Assembly (NCBI GenBank): GCA_020060215.1
Contig: JAGVAP010000082.1
Span: 155,683 to 219,682, forward strand
Length of the DNA: 64,000 bases
Source of the DNA: Deltaproteobacteria bacterium
GTDB lineage: Bacteria > Desulfobacterota > DSM-4660 > Desulfatiglandales > HGW-15
Direction of reading: 5' to 3'
Part shown: positions 27,427 through 35,365 of the stretch, piece after piece
Layout of the letters: each line of letters starts with the position of its first letter
Position numbering within the stretch: position 1 is the first letter of the stretch
The notes under the pieces: model-generated
Told to the model about the DNA's origin: nothing
What the model saw: only the letters and a program-made list of their open reading frames with translations
The model's database searches: none
Position numbers and translations under genes: made by a program

Positions 27427-28272
27427 CTATTCCGCTCGCACTCCTCTTCGGTTGAGGGCGTAGCTCCCCTGCTTCCCGGAAAACGGCAGGACCAGGATCC
27501 GGCCCAGGGTCAGACGAGAGGGCTCCCGGAACTGACTGAGGCCGATCGTCATGTCCATGTGGCCCCGGGTCGGCTGGCTGCGATAGGTCCCCAGGATCCG
27601 GTCCCACCACGGGAGGCTGAACCCGAAGTTGGAATTCGTCTCGCTGGGGAACACGGAATGGTGGACCCTGTGCATATCCGGGGTCACGACCAGGAGCCGC
27701 AACACGCGGTCCAAGCCCAAGGGGAGCAAGAAGTTCCCGTGATTGAACATGGCCGTGCCGTTGAGGACGATCTCGAAGAGGATGACGCCGAGCGCCGGCG
27801 GCCCCAGGAGGGCGACGGCGCTCACCTTGATTCCCATGGAGACGAAGATCTCGATGGGATGAAAACGGGTGCCCGTGGTCACATCGAAGTCCATATCGGC
27901 ATGATGCATCATGTGGAGACGCCACAAGGTAGGTATGGCATGGAATCCGACATGCTGCAGGTAGATGACGAAGTCCAGGGCCAGGACCGAGAGTGCGACC
28001 TCCGCCCAGAAAGGGAGATCCGTCATGTTCAGCAGCCCCCATCCCTTCTGCTCCGCCCACACGGATGCAGCGACCGCGGTCACTGGAAAGAGGAGCCGCA
28101 AGAGCGCGGTATCGATGACGATGATCCCGATATTGGCGAACCATCGGCTCCGTTTGGAGGTAAGAAGGGGCCGACGGGGCGCGAAGATCTCCGCGATCGC
28201 CACCGCGCCGAATATCCCGACGAAAAAGGCCAGGCGGACCGCCGCTTCATGTTGAGCCATGAAATCACTCAT
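27427..28272 (-). CDS. sterol desaturase / fatty-acid hydroxylase family membrane protein
   Basis: 281-aa di-iron membrane oxygenase fold with about five hydrophobic segments. The histidine boxes are intact: QHVGFHAIPTLWRLHMMHHAD gives HxxxH and HxxHH, and NHGNF and MHRVHHSVF follow. Family members hydroxylate or desaturate sterols and fatty acyl chains with O2, which is notable if the host is anaerobic. It is co-transcribed with the DUF374 acyltransferase, suggesting modification of a membrane lipid. The real substrate is unknown. Confidence 0.87.
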   Translation of the reverse strand: MSDFMAQHEAAVRLAFFVGIFGAVAIAEIFAPRRPLLTSKRSRWFANIGIIVIDTALLRLLFPVTAVAASVWAEQKGWGLLNMTDLPFWAEVALSVLALDFVIYLQHVGFHAIPTLWRLHMMHHADMDFDVTTGTRFHPIEIFVSMGIKVSAVALLGPPALGVILFEIVLNGTAMFNHGNFLLPLGLDRVLRLLVVTPDMHRVHHSVFPSETNSNFGFSLPWWDRILGTYRSQPTRGHMDMTIGLSQFREPSRLTLGRILVLPFSGKQGSYALNRRGVRAE

Positions 28273-28341
28273 GTCTCGGATATTAGCACAAGAGGGCGGG
28301 GGGTTTGTAGTGAGTTGTACGCGGTCGGTGGTTGCAGCCGA

Positions 28342-28370
28342 TTGACTTACAGTAAATATTACAGTATAAG
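28342..28370 (+). promoter_or_regulatory. sigma-70-type promoter with overlapping direct repeats
   Basis: TTGACT (28342-28347), 17-bp spacer, TATAAG (28365-28370): five of six consensus matches in each box. Two identical TTACAGTA repeats (28347-28354 and 28359-28366) lie in the spacer and -10, 12 bp apart, where a repressor would block polymerase. It points at the Y-family polymerase homologue, whose ATG is 100 bp downstream. Confidence 0.65.
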
Positions 28371-28469
28371 GCCGGATATGACAGCAGGAAGGGATGAAGT
28401 CCGTTTCCTCAGTATCCCGTTGATCCTGTTCATCCTGTCCAAGATTTGTTTTTTTCTAAGATGCAGTAG

Positions 28470-29624
28470 ATGCAGCGCCACATCATCCATCTTCACATCC
28501 CCGCCTTTCCCATTGCCGCGGCCAGGGTCTGCCGCCCGGATCTGCGGGGCAGGCCGGTGGCCGTTGCCCCTCTCCATTCGGAACGGGCGCTGCTTCTTTC
28601 CGTTTCCATGGAAGCGCGCAGGGAGGGCATCTTCAAGGGCATGCCCCTTGGAAAGGCGGTCAAATTCTGTCCCGACCTGATCGTGCTGCCCCCCGATCAG
28701 GACCTCACCGCAAGGGCCTCCCGGGCCGTGGCCGGAATGGTCTCCCGCTACACACCCCTCTGGGAACCTTCCAGACCGGGGCATGTCTACCTGGATGTGA
28801 CCGGTACGGACCGCCTCTGGGGGAAGGCCAAAGATACGGCCCTCCATATCCGGCGGGAGGTCAGGGAGCGGTTGAGCCTGCCCGGGGCAGCGGGCGTGGC
28901 CGCCAACAAGCTGATCTCCAGCATCGCCTCGAGGGTCGCCTTTTCCGGGGGAGTACTGGATGTGGATCATGGCCGGGAATCCGCATTCATTGCACCCATG
29001 AAGGCAGGGGTGCTTCCGGGTGTAAACCGGATCCATAAGAAGATCCTGCTGGAGGAGTTGCGTATCCACCTGGTCCGGGAGGTTGCCGCCCTGGACATGG
29101 GAAGCCTGTCGCTTGTCTTCGGCCGCCAGGCCGTGGTCATCCATCAAAGGGCCCTGGGGATCGATCCTACTCCGGTCTATCCGCCTCAAAGAGAGCCTGT
29201 CATCACCGAGGAGGTCGTCCTTCCTCAGGATGAGAACGATGAACCGAAGCTCCTGGGAATCCTTTATTCCCTCGTTGAGAAGTGTTCCTCCGAGCTCAGG
29301 CGGAGGTCCCTCCGCCCGCGCAGGGCGGGGATCATGTTCAGGTATGCCGACCAGAAGGAGGTCGTGCGTCGCATTCAACTCTCCGGCAGCGCTTGGGAAT
29401 TCGATCTCTTCCCGGTGCTGGAAAGGGTGTTTGTCAAGACCTGCGAACGGCGGGTGCGCATCCGGTTCATGAAGGTATGGTTCAGCGGCTTTTTACCCCC
29501 CGATCCCCAGCTCTCCCTCTTTCCCTCCCCCGCTCCGGACATGGAGAAACGGGCCGGAGTGACCCGGGCCCTGGATCGCGTTCGCGAGAAGTACGGCGAC
29601 GGCGCGATCCGCTTTGCAAGATAA
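28470..29624 (+). CDS. Y-family DNA polymerase homologue lacking catalytic acids (ImuB-like)
   Basis: 384 aa, the size of DinB/Pol IV, aligning without gaps at the N-terminus. The palm carboxylates are lost. The HVDMDAFF box reads HLHIPAFP, so DinB Asp8 is His9. The SLDEAYLDVT box reads SRPGHVYLDVT, so Asp103-Glu104 become Gly104-His105. Fingers, thumb (VAANKLISSIAS, LPGVNRIHKKILLEELRI) and little-finger regions remain. A textbook beta-clamp motif, QLSLF, is near the C-terminus. ImuB proteins are similarly dead polymerases that tether ImuA/DnaE2 to the clamp, but no imuA or dnaE2 is adjacent. Ribosome-binding site is poor. Confidence 0.85.
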   Translation: MQRHIIHLHIPAFPIAAARVCRPDLRGRPVAVAPLHSERALLLSVSMEARREGIFKGMPLGKAVKFCPDLIVLPPDQDLTARASRAVAGMVSRYTPLWEPSRPGHVYLDVTGTDRLWGKAKDTALHIRREVRERLSLPGAAGVAANKLISSIASRVAFSGGVLDVDHGRESAFIAPMKAGVLPGVNRIHKKILLEELRIHLVREVAALDMGSLSLVFGRQAVVIHQRALGIDPTPVYPPQREPVITEEVVLPQDENDEPKLLGILYSLVEKCSSELRRRSLRPRRAGIMFRYADQKEVVRRIQLSGSAWEFDLFPVLERVFVKTCERRVRIRFMKVWFSGFLPPDPQLSLFPSPAPDMEKRAGVTRALDRVREKYGDGAIRFAR

Positions 29625-29702
29625 ACCGAGGGACGACCACTCACGAATCTGGCTGTCCCCCGTCGGCCGCAGGTGAGCGGTCGTCCTGGCGAAGCGGTCG
29701 GT
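29625..29702. repeat. dispersed palindromic repeat, family C, copy 3
   Basis: Begins with CCGAGGGACGACC directly after the TAA of the polymerase homologue and contains CCGCAGGTGAGCGGTCGTCC at about 29677-29696. Confidence 0.75.
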
Positions 29703-29711
29703 TTTCTCAGA

Positions 29712-29739
29712 TTGACAGGCTCCAAAAACGGCGTAAGAT
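29712..29739 (+). promoter_or_regulatory. putative promoter of the CorA-like gene
   Basis: TTGACA (29712-29717), 16-bp spacer, TAAGAT (29734-29739). It lies about 100 bp upstream of the CorA-like start and just past the family C repeat. Confidence 0.5.
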
Positions 29740-29839
29740 GTCGCAACTTCCAACGCCTCCCGGACTCCGAAACGGGCGCCTATCGGACACAGGGTCGAAC
29801 GCAAAAGGATGTGAACGGATGGGAGAGACCTGCCGATGA

Positions 29840-30802
29840 ATGGATTTGGAGAGGGCGACAGCCATGCAGAGAAACTACGACCTGGCCGCAGGCAAGATCC
29901 ATGATCTGGACGCATGCAGTATCCGCGAGGTAGGGAGAGAGCCCCTTTCGGTCCTGGTCTTCGTCAACCCGGACGCGGATGAGAAGAGGACCCTGATCGA
30001 TGAATTCAAGATCGATGAGCATACCCTCAATTCGGCCCTCGACCCCGATGAGCTCTCCCGTCTGGAGTTCGAGCCGGACCACGTGGCCCTCATCTTCAAG
30101 ATGCCTCGGAACTATTCCGAAAAGGACCAGCTGCTGTTCCGGGTGGCCTCGACCGGCGTCTTCCTCTTCAAGGACCGCCTGGTCGCCGTGATCCCCGACG
30201 ACATCCAGCTCTTCAACGGCAAGCCCTTCAGCAAGGTCGGCTCCCTCCCGGACCTGTTGCTGCGACTGCTCAGCCGGTCCATTTCCCACTTCCGGGACCA
30301 CCTGAAGGCCATCAACATGCTGACGGATGAGCTGGAGCAAAAGATCAACGCCTCGATGGAGAACCGCTATCTCATCAACCTGTTTACCCTGGAAAAGAGC
30401 CTGGTCTATTTCCTCAATGCCCTCAACGCGAACGGCGTGGTCATGGAAAGGCTGAAGCACAACGCCGCAAAGATCGGGTTCAGCACGGAAGCAGTGGATC
30501 TCTTGGACGACATCATCATCGAAAACAACCAGTGCAACAAGCAGGCCGAGATCTACTCCAACATCCTGGCGAGCCTGATGGACGCCAGGGTCTCCATCGT
30601 GAGCAACAACCTGAACATCCTGATCAAGTTTCTCAACATCATCACCATTGCGATCATGGTGCCCACCTTCGTCGTCAGCGCCTTTTCCATGAACGTACAG
30701 CTCCCGTTGAAGCAGGGTCCCCTTTCCTTCTGGATCATCATGGGGCTGGCCATCTTGTCCGTGGTGGGCTTCATGCTCTTTTGGAAGTACAAGAAGTGGT
30801 GA
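29840..30802 (+). CDS. CorA-family divalent-cation transporter with SMN in place of GMN
   Basis: 320 aa (ATG 29840; ATG 29864 possible). An N-terminal cytoplasmic alpha/beta domain is followed by a long helix (about 150-255, including ASMENRYLINLFTLEKSLVYF). Two C-terminal membrane helices follow (NIITIAIMVPTFVVSAF and FWIIMGLAILSVVGFMLFW) and a KYKKW end. This is the CorA pentamer plan. The selectivity motif after helix 1 reads SMN (AFSMNVQLPL) where CorA proteins have GMN. GMN is central to Mg2+ selection in CorA, so this protein may have altered selectivity or may not transport. Confidence 0.85.
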   Translation: MDLERATAMQRNYDLAAGKIHDLDACSIREVGREPLSVLVFVNPDADEKRTLIDEFKIDEHTLNSALDPDELSRLEFEPDHVALIFKMPRNYSEKDQLLFRVASTGVFLFKDRLVAVIPDDIQLFNGKPFSKVGSLPDLLLRLLSRSISHFRDHLKAINMLTDELEQKINASMENRYLINLFTLEKSLVYFLNALNANGVVMERLKHNAAKIGFSTEAVDLLDDIIIENNQCNKQAEIYSNILASLMDARVSIVSNNLNILIKFLNIITIAIMVPTFVVSAFSMNVQLPLKQGPLSFWIIMGLAILSVVGFMLFWKYKKW

Positions 30803-30938
30803 TCGGTCACGGCAGCACGCCTCGGCCGTTTATGTCGACCAGTATGCTTGTCGCACATCGCGGGAGGTGTGATCCCGATCCGATCTGTATGGCATTGTCG
30901 TATGAGAGAGGGATGATCCTTTTCCGCAGAGGTTTTTC

Positions 30939-30967
30939 TTGACAAAACCTTTTGGTGTGGATATGAG
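30939..30967 (+). promoter_or_regulatory. promoter of the aro supra-operon
   Basis: TTGACA (30939-30944), 17-bp spacer, TATGAG (30962-30967). The -35 is perfect, the -10 matches four of six. Transcription would start near 30974, 22 nt before the leader-peptide ATG and about 320 nt before aroF. Confidence 0.7.
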
Positions 30968-30995
30968 TCTCACCATCTGACGAAAGGCCGTAGAG

Positions 30996-31079
30996 ATGGG
31001 CAGCAGAGTTTTCCACAGCCGGTTTTGGTACTTTTACTTTTATTACGGCGCACCGGTCTGCCCATTGAGGAGGTCATAG
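30996..31079 (+). CDS. aro leader peptide (aromatic-rich attenuator peptide)
   Basis: 27-codon ORF with AAAGG upstream. The peptide is MGSRVFHSR, then FWYFYFYY, then GAPVCPLRRS. Codons 10-17 (31023-31046) are eight aromatic residues in a row, three Phe, one Trp and four Tyr, with Phe6 as well. It sits between a strong promoter and a terminator-type hairpin ahead of aroF, exactly where an attenuation leader is expected. Shortage of any charged aromatic tRNA would stall a ribosome here. No homologue is claimed; the call rests on composition and position. Confidence 0.8.
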   Translation: MGSRVFHSRFWYFYFYYGAPVCPLRRS

Positions 31080-31108
31080 CCGAGTCGGATCAAAAGTAAG
31101 CTAGAACC

Positions 31109-31148
31109 AAGCCATGGACAGATCGAAGATGCTGACCATGGCTTTTTT
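31109..31148 (+). terminator. attenuator terminator upstream of aroF
   Basis: AAGCCATGG (31109-31117) pairs with CCATGGCTT (31136-31144), with an inner CAG/CTG, followed by a T run (31143-31148). An alternative antiterminator is visible: TCTGCCCAT (31057-31065) can pair with ATGGACAGA (31114-31122) with one mismatch, taking away the left arm. CTGCCCAT can instead pair perfectly with ATGGGCAG at the leader start (30996-31003). This gives a 1:2, 2:3, 3:4 set. Confidence 0.7.
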
Positions 31149-31196
31149 GTTTCAGGGGCCATGCCAGCCGGAGCATCCTGCCATGGCCCCTGAAAC
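31149..31196 (+). promoter_or_regulatory. second leader hairpin, 15-bp perfect stem
   Basis: GTTTCAGGGGCCATG (31149-31163) and its exact complement (31182-31196) flank an 18-nt loop, starting directly after the attenuator T run. There is no T tract after it, so it is not an obvious terminator. It may protect the 5' end of the aro mRNA or act in the folding switch, since GCCATG in its left arm can also pair with the terminator's right arm. Confidence 0.6.
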
Positions 31197-31292
31197 TTTG
31201 AGGAGCGCTCAATGGTGCAGGGGGGCGGCCACGGGGATCTCTTTTCAAAAGCGAAGAGGCGCTCGGTAATTCGGATTACGAGGAGGGGAGTC

Positions 31293-32321
31293 ATGAACAT
31301 CATGATGAAGGAGAATGCCACCGGGTCCGAGATCGAACACGTGATCCGGTGGGTCGAGTCCGTGGGCTACAAGGCCAGGCTTTGTCACGGGCCCGCGCGA
31401 ACCGTGGTCAGCGCGATCGGCGACGACCGGCACAAGGACCGGCTCCAGGCGGCGGAGCAGCTCCCGGGCGTGGAAAGGACCGTGCCCATCCGCAAGCCTT
31501 ACAAGCTTGCGAGCCGGGAAGGCAGGGAGGCAGACACGGTCATCCGGGTGGGGAACGTGCAGATCGGGGGCGGCACATTCGTCGTCATGGCGGGTCCATG
31601 TTCGGTCGAGAGCCACGAGCAGATCATGGAGAGCGCCTATGCGGTGATGAAGGGCCGGGCCCATATCCTGCGGGGCGGCGCCTTCAAACCCCGCACCTCT
31701 CCCTACAGCTTCCAGGGGATGGAGGAGGAGGGGTTGCGGCTCCTGAAGGAGGCGCGGGAGAGCCTTGGCCTGCCTTTCATCACCGAGGTGATGAACACCA
31801 TGGATGTGGACCTCGTGGAAGAGTACGCGGATATCCTGCAGATCGGCGCCCGGAACGTCCAGAACTTCCCCCTCCTCAAGAAGGTCGGCCGCATCAGGAA
31901 GCCCGTTCTCCTCAAACGGGGGGTGATGACGACCATCGAGGAGCTGCTCATGTCCGCCGAGTATATCCTCTCCTCGGGCAACGAGGAGGTCATGCTTTGT
32001 GAACGGGGGATACGGACCTTCGAAACCGCCACACGAAACACCCTGGATATCAGCGCAGTGCCGGTCCTGAAGGAATTGACCCATCTGCCCGTCATCGTGG
32101 ATCCCAGCCACGCTGCAGGACACTGGAGATATGTGGCCCCCCTTGCCAAGGCGGCCGTTGCGGTGGGCGCAGACGGCATCCTGGTGGAGGTCCATCCTCA
32201 GCCTGAAAAGGCGGTCTCCGACGGACCCCAGTCCCTGAAGCCGGAGAAGTTCTACCGGCTCATGGAGGATATCCGGACCCTGGAAAGGGTGATGCACGCC
32301 GGGAACATGGCCGCCTCATGA
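31293..32321 (+). CDS. aroF: 3-deoxy-7-phosphoheptulonate (DAHP) synthase, type I-beta with N-terminal regulatory domain
   Basis: 342 aa from ATG 31293 with AGGAGGGG at 31281-31288. First enzyme of the shikimate pathway: PEP + erythrose-4-P to DAHP. Residues 1-75 form a ferredoxin-like domain like that of Thermotoga DAHP synthase, which mediates Tyr feedback. The catalytic barrel carries [10 protein letters not shown] (metal Cys), [34 protein letters not shown] and VDPSHAAG. First structural gene after the aromatic-rich leader. Its TGA overlaps the aroB ATG. Confidence 0.95.
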   Translation: MNIMMKENATGSEIEHVIRWVESVGYKARLCHGPARTVVSAIGDDRHKDRLQAAEQLPGVERTVPIRKPYKLASREGREADTVIRVGNVQIGGGTFVVMAGPCSVESHEQIMESAYAVMKGRAHILRGGAFKPRTSPYSFQGMEEEGLRLLKEARESLGLPFITEVMNTMDVDLVEEYADILQIGARNVQNFPLLKKVGRIRKPVLLKRGVMTTIEELLMSAEYILSSGNEEVMLCERGIRTFETATRNTLDISAVPVLKELTHLPVIVDPSHAAGHWRYVAPLAKAAVAVGADGILVEVHPQPEKAVSDGPQSLKPEKFYRLMEDIRTLERVMHAGNMAAS

Positions 32322-33412
32322 ATCGGATCAAAGTCAACCTCGACAAGCGAAGCGTCCGTTCCTACGAGATCGTGATCGGCAGGGATTTCATGGATCGGGC
32401 CGGCATCATGCTGGCGCAGGGGAACTGGGCGAAGAACTACTTTGTGATCACCGACTCGAACGTGTCGGCCCTTCACGCCGATCGGATCCGGGATCTGCTT
32501 CCGGCCGTGGACCCGGAGATCGCGACGATCGCCTTTCCTGCTGGGGAAAAGTCGAAGGACATCCGGACCGCCCTGACCATCGTAGATGAGCTCATCGCAA
32601 GGGGCGCCGACCGGGAGTCGGGGCTCATCGGCCTGGGGGGCGGGGTCGCGGGGGACATCACCGGCTTTGTGGCGTCCACCTTCATGCGGGGCGTGCCCTA
32701 TGTCCTCATTCCCACGAGCCTGCTGGCCCAGGTGGACAGCAGCATCGGCGGGAAAACGTCCGTCGATCTCCCAGCGGGAAAGAATCTCCTCGGCACCTTT
32801 TGCCAGCCCAGGATGGTCCTCACGGACCTCGCCTTCCTGGGGACCCTCCCGGGGAGGGAGTTCACCAACGGTCTCGCGGAGATCGTGAAGTACGCCGTCA
32901 TCGAAGACCTCGATCTTCTCCGGCTGCTGGAGGAGGGAAAGGAGGGTGTCCTGGGAAGAGATGCGGCGATCATGGAAGCGATCGTGACCAGGAGCTGCAG
33001 GATCAAGAAGGCGATCGTGGAGATCGATGAGAACGAGAGGTCGATTCGCCGGTACCTGAACTTCGGCCACACCATCGGGCATGCACTCGAGGCGGAGTCG
33101 GCGTATACGCTTTCCCACGGCGAGGCGGTGGCGGCAGGGATGGTCGCCGCGGTGAGGATATCGGAGCGAATGGGGTATCTCGCTGCCGGGGAAGCAAGGC
33201 GGATCGAAGCCCTCATCGGCGCGATGGGGCTTCCCGTCCGCACCCCGCAAGGGGGTTCGACCGAATCGGTCCTGTCGCGCCTCAAGGTGGACAAAAAGAA
33301 GTCCGGGGACAGGGTGCATTTCGTGCTGCTGAAGAGCCTGGGGGTCCCCTTCGTGAACGGAAACGTACCGGAGTCGATGATCGGAGAAGTCCTGGAGGAG
33401 TTGAAGACATGA
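32318..33412 (+). CDS. aroB: 3-dehydroquinate synthase
   Basis: 364 aa, normal length. Converts DAHP to 3-dehydroquinate using NAD+ and a divalent metal. Seen: [21 protein letters not shown] (NAD-binding), [23 protein letters not shown], the metal-ligand Glu in [13 protein letters not shown], and metal-ligand histidines in [11 protein letters not shown] and [15 protein letters not shown] overlaps with aroF upstream and pheA downstream indicate tight translational coupling. Confidence 0.96.
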   Translation: MNRIKVNLDKRSVRSYEIVIGRDFMDRAGIMLAQGNWAKNYFVITDSNVSALHADRIRDLLPAVDPEIATIAFPAGEKSKDIRTALTIVDELIARGADRESGLIGLGGGVAGDITGFVASTFMRGVPYVLIPTSLLAQVDSSIGGKTSVDLPAGKNLLGTFCQPRMVLTDLAFLGTLPGREFTNGLAEIVKYAVIEDLDLLRLLEEGKEGVLGRDAAIMEAIVTRSCRIKKAIVEIDENERSIRRYLNFGHTIGHALEAESAYTLSHGEAVAAGMVAAVRISERMGYLAAGEARRIEALIGAMGLPVRTPQGGSTESVLSRLKVDKKKSGDRVHFVLLKSLGVPFVNGNVPESMIGEVLEELKT

Positions 33413-34488
33413 ACCCGGGGAGCCTCGAGAAGATTCGTGAAGAGCTGGGAAGAGTGGATCGGGAGATCCTGAGGATGCTGAACGAGCGGGCTCGCCTCGT
33501 CACCGAGGTGGGCCGGGTCAAGAATGAACTCGGGCTGGAGGTATACGATCCCTCCCAGGAAAACAGGGTGTACGCCCGGCTCAGGGAGGCCAACGAGGGT
33601 CCTATGCCGGATGCAGCCGTGGTCCGCGTGTTTCGCGAGATCATCTCCTTCTCCAGGGCCCTTCAGACCAAGGTGACGGTCTCCTGCCTTGGACCCGAGG
33701 CCTCCTACACCCATCAGGCCGTCCTCTCCCATTTCGGCCGGGGCGTGGAGCTGTTGGCCGGGCAGACGATCGCCGAGGTGTTCGGGGGGGTGGAAAGGGG
33801 CGACGCCTCCTGGGGTGTGGTCCCGGTCGAAAACTCGCTGGAAGGTTCGGTGAGGCAGACCCTGGATCTTCTGGCGACTACACCGGCCGCGATCCGCGCC
33901 GAGATCCATCTCCGGATCTCCCACTCTCTGCTTGCCGCACACCGCAGCAAGTCGCGGATCCGAAAGATCTACTCCCATCCCCAGGCCTTTGCCCAATGCC
34001 GACGGTGGATTTCAACCCATTTCCCCAGGTGCGTACTCGGGGTGTCGGAGAGCACGTCCGCCGCGGCCCGACAGGCCCTGAACGACCCCCAGGCCGGGGC
34101 GATTGCCGGGGCCTTCGCCGCAGAGCACTACGGGCTGCAGATCCTCGCCGACGGGATCGAGGATCAGCCCGGCAACACGACACGCTTCCTGGTGCTGGGA
34201 AAGGGGGAGTCCGACCCCACAGGGGATGACAAGACCTCCATCCTCTTCTCGACCCGCCACAAGCCGGGGGCGCTCTTCGATGCCCTGAGGCCTCTGGCCC
34301 GAGGCCGCATCAACATCACCAGCATCGAGTCGAGGCCCGCCAGGAACCGCAGGTGGGAGTATCTCTTCTACCTGGATATCGAGGGGCACCGAAGGGAGGA
34401 GACCATCGCGAAGGGGTTGCGGGATATGGAGGCCGGGACCTCCTTTTTCAAGGTTCTGGGCTCATACCCCAAAGGAGAAGCGGTGTGA
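33409..34488 (+). CDS. pheA: bifunctional chorismate mutase / prephenate dehydratase (P-protein)
   Basis: 359 aa. Residues 1-88 are an AroQ chorismate mutase (VDREILRMLNERARLVTEVGRVKN). About 92-270 form prephenate dehydratase (CLGPEASYTHQAV, VPVENSLEGSVRQTLDLL, DQPGNTTRFLVLG with the catalytic Thr). About 275-355 form an ACT domain with GALFDAL and ESRPAR, the Phe-binding motifs for feedback inhibition. It makes phenylpyruvate. The mutase is found only here in the window and would also supply prephenate to tyrA. Confidence 0.95.
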   Translation: MNPGSLEKIREELGRVDREILRMLNERARLVTEVGRVKNELGLEVYDPSQENRVYARLREANEGPMPDAAVVRVFREIISFSRALQTKVTVSCLGPEASYTHQAVLSHFGRGVELLAGQTIAEVFGGVERGDASWGVVPVENSLEGSVRQTLDLLATTPAAIRAEIHLRISHSLLAAHRSKSRIRKIYSHPQAFAQCRRWISTHFPRCVLGVSESTSAAARQALNDPQAGAIAGAFAAEHYGLQILADGIEDQPGNTTRFLVLGKGESDPTGDDKTSILFSTRHKPGALFDALRPLARGRINITSIESRPARNRRWEYLFYLDIEGHRREETIAKGLRDMEAGTSFFKVLGSYPKGEAV

Positions 34489-35273
34489 GGCTTTGTGTCC
34501 CCATCCTGGCAAAGAGCACCCAAGAGGCGCTTCGCAAGATGGAACGGCCCTATGGACTCCCCCGACCCATCGAGATCATACTCGAGTTGCGTTTGGACTG
34601 GATCCGGGATCCGGACCCGGAGAAGCTCCTGAGACGAAGACCGGGCAAGCTCCTTGTCACGAACCGGAGAAGGGAGGAGGGGGGCCTCTTTTCGGGAACG
34701 GAAGAGGAGCGTGTGACGATCCTCGGACGGGCGGCAGCCTCTGGGGCCGATTACGTGGACATCGAGGCGAGCACCGGGCCGCGCCTCGTGGCTGGACTGA
34801 AGAAGGAGATCGCCAATACCCCAGGGAAAAGTCCCAAGCTCGTGGTCTCGTGGCACGATTTCCAGAAGACCCCCTCGGAGCGCCTCCTGAGGGAGAAGCT
34901 CGCCGGGTGCGGGGAATGGTCGCCCGATATCGTGAAGATCGTGACCATGGCGCGGACCGTGGAAGACAACCTGAAGATCCTCCGTCTCATCCCCTACGCC
35001 CGCCGAAAGGGGATGGAGGTCATCGCGTTCTGTATGGGACCTGCAGGGAGGATCAGCCGGGTCGCGTCGGTCCTGCTGGGCGGGTACCTGGGGTTTGCCG
35101 CCGCGGATGGACACGAGCGGTCCGCACCGGGACAGATGCCGGTCCGTGAAATGGCAAGGATCCTCCGAATGCTGGGTTCGAGCCCTCTTGCCGGTCCCAC
35201 GCTCCGGCTTCCTGCGCACGGGCGCCGGAGCGTCCAAGCGAAGCGTTCCCACGCGGGAGCGCGGGAACGGTAA
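34485..35273 (+). CDS. aroD: 3-dehydroquinate dehydratase, type I
   Basis: 262 aa from GTG 34485, which overlaps the pheA stop (GTGTGA) and has AAAGGAGAA upstream. Class I Schiff-base enzyme: catalytic His in VVSWHDFQKTP, catalytic Lys in PDIVKIVTMA, and phosphate/substrate Arg in MGPAGRISRVA. The canonical fold ends near MARILRMLG. The last ~24 residues, starting with TLRLPAHGRR, are translated from a double-hairpin repeat (35199-35268) and the TAA follows directly. The native C-terminus therefore appears replaced by repeat-coded sequence. Confidence 0.93.
   Translation: MRLCVPILAKSTQEALRKMERPYGLPRPIEIILELRLDWIRDPDPEKLLRRRPGKLLVTNRRREEGGLFSGTEEERVTILGRAAASGADYVDIEASTGPRLVAGLKKEIANTPGKSPKLVVSWHDFQKTPSERLLREKLAGCGEWSPDIVKIVTMARTVEDNLKILRLIPYARRKGMEVIAFCMGPAGRISRVASVLLGGYLGFAAADGHERSAPGQMPVREMARILRMLGSSPLAGPTLRLPAHGRRSVQAKRSHAGARER
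35199..35268. repeat. double-hairpin repeat, family F, copy 1
   Basis: ACGCTCCGG (35199-35207) pairs with CCGGAGCGT (35225-35233); then GTTCCC (35245-35250) pairs with GGGAAC (35263-35268). The same two-hairpin unit recurs in the same orientation at 36343-36410, beyond aroE. Confidence 0.8.
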
Positions 35274-35365
35274 GAGAGGGCGGGAGCGTGGGAAGGATGA
35301 GAAAAGCAGAGGCATTGAAGGGTAAGGTATCGAAGCGGAGCGGACGCAGTGAACGGGAAGGAGAT

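Noticed and set aside
27427..28144. Extension of the DUF374 frame upstream to 28144 (479 codons)
   Set aside because: The upstream half is out of frame with the sterol-desaturase-like gene and reads as nonsense; the acyltransferase begins at 27424 or 27391.
30963..30980. Five-codon ORF (MSLTI) overlapping the aro -10 box
   Set aside because: It begins at or before the predicted transcription start, so it cannot be translated from this promoter.
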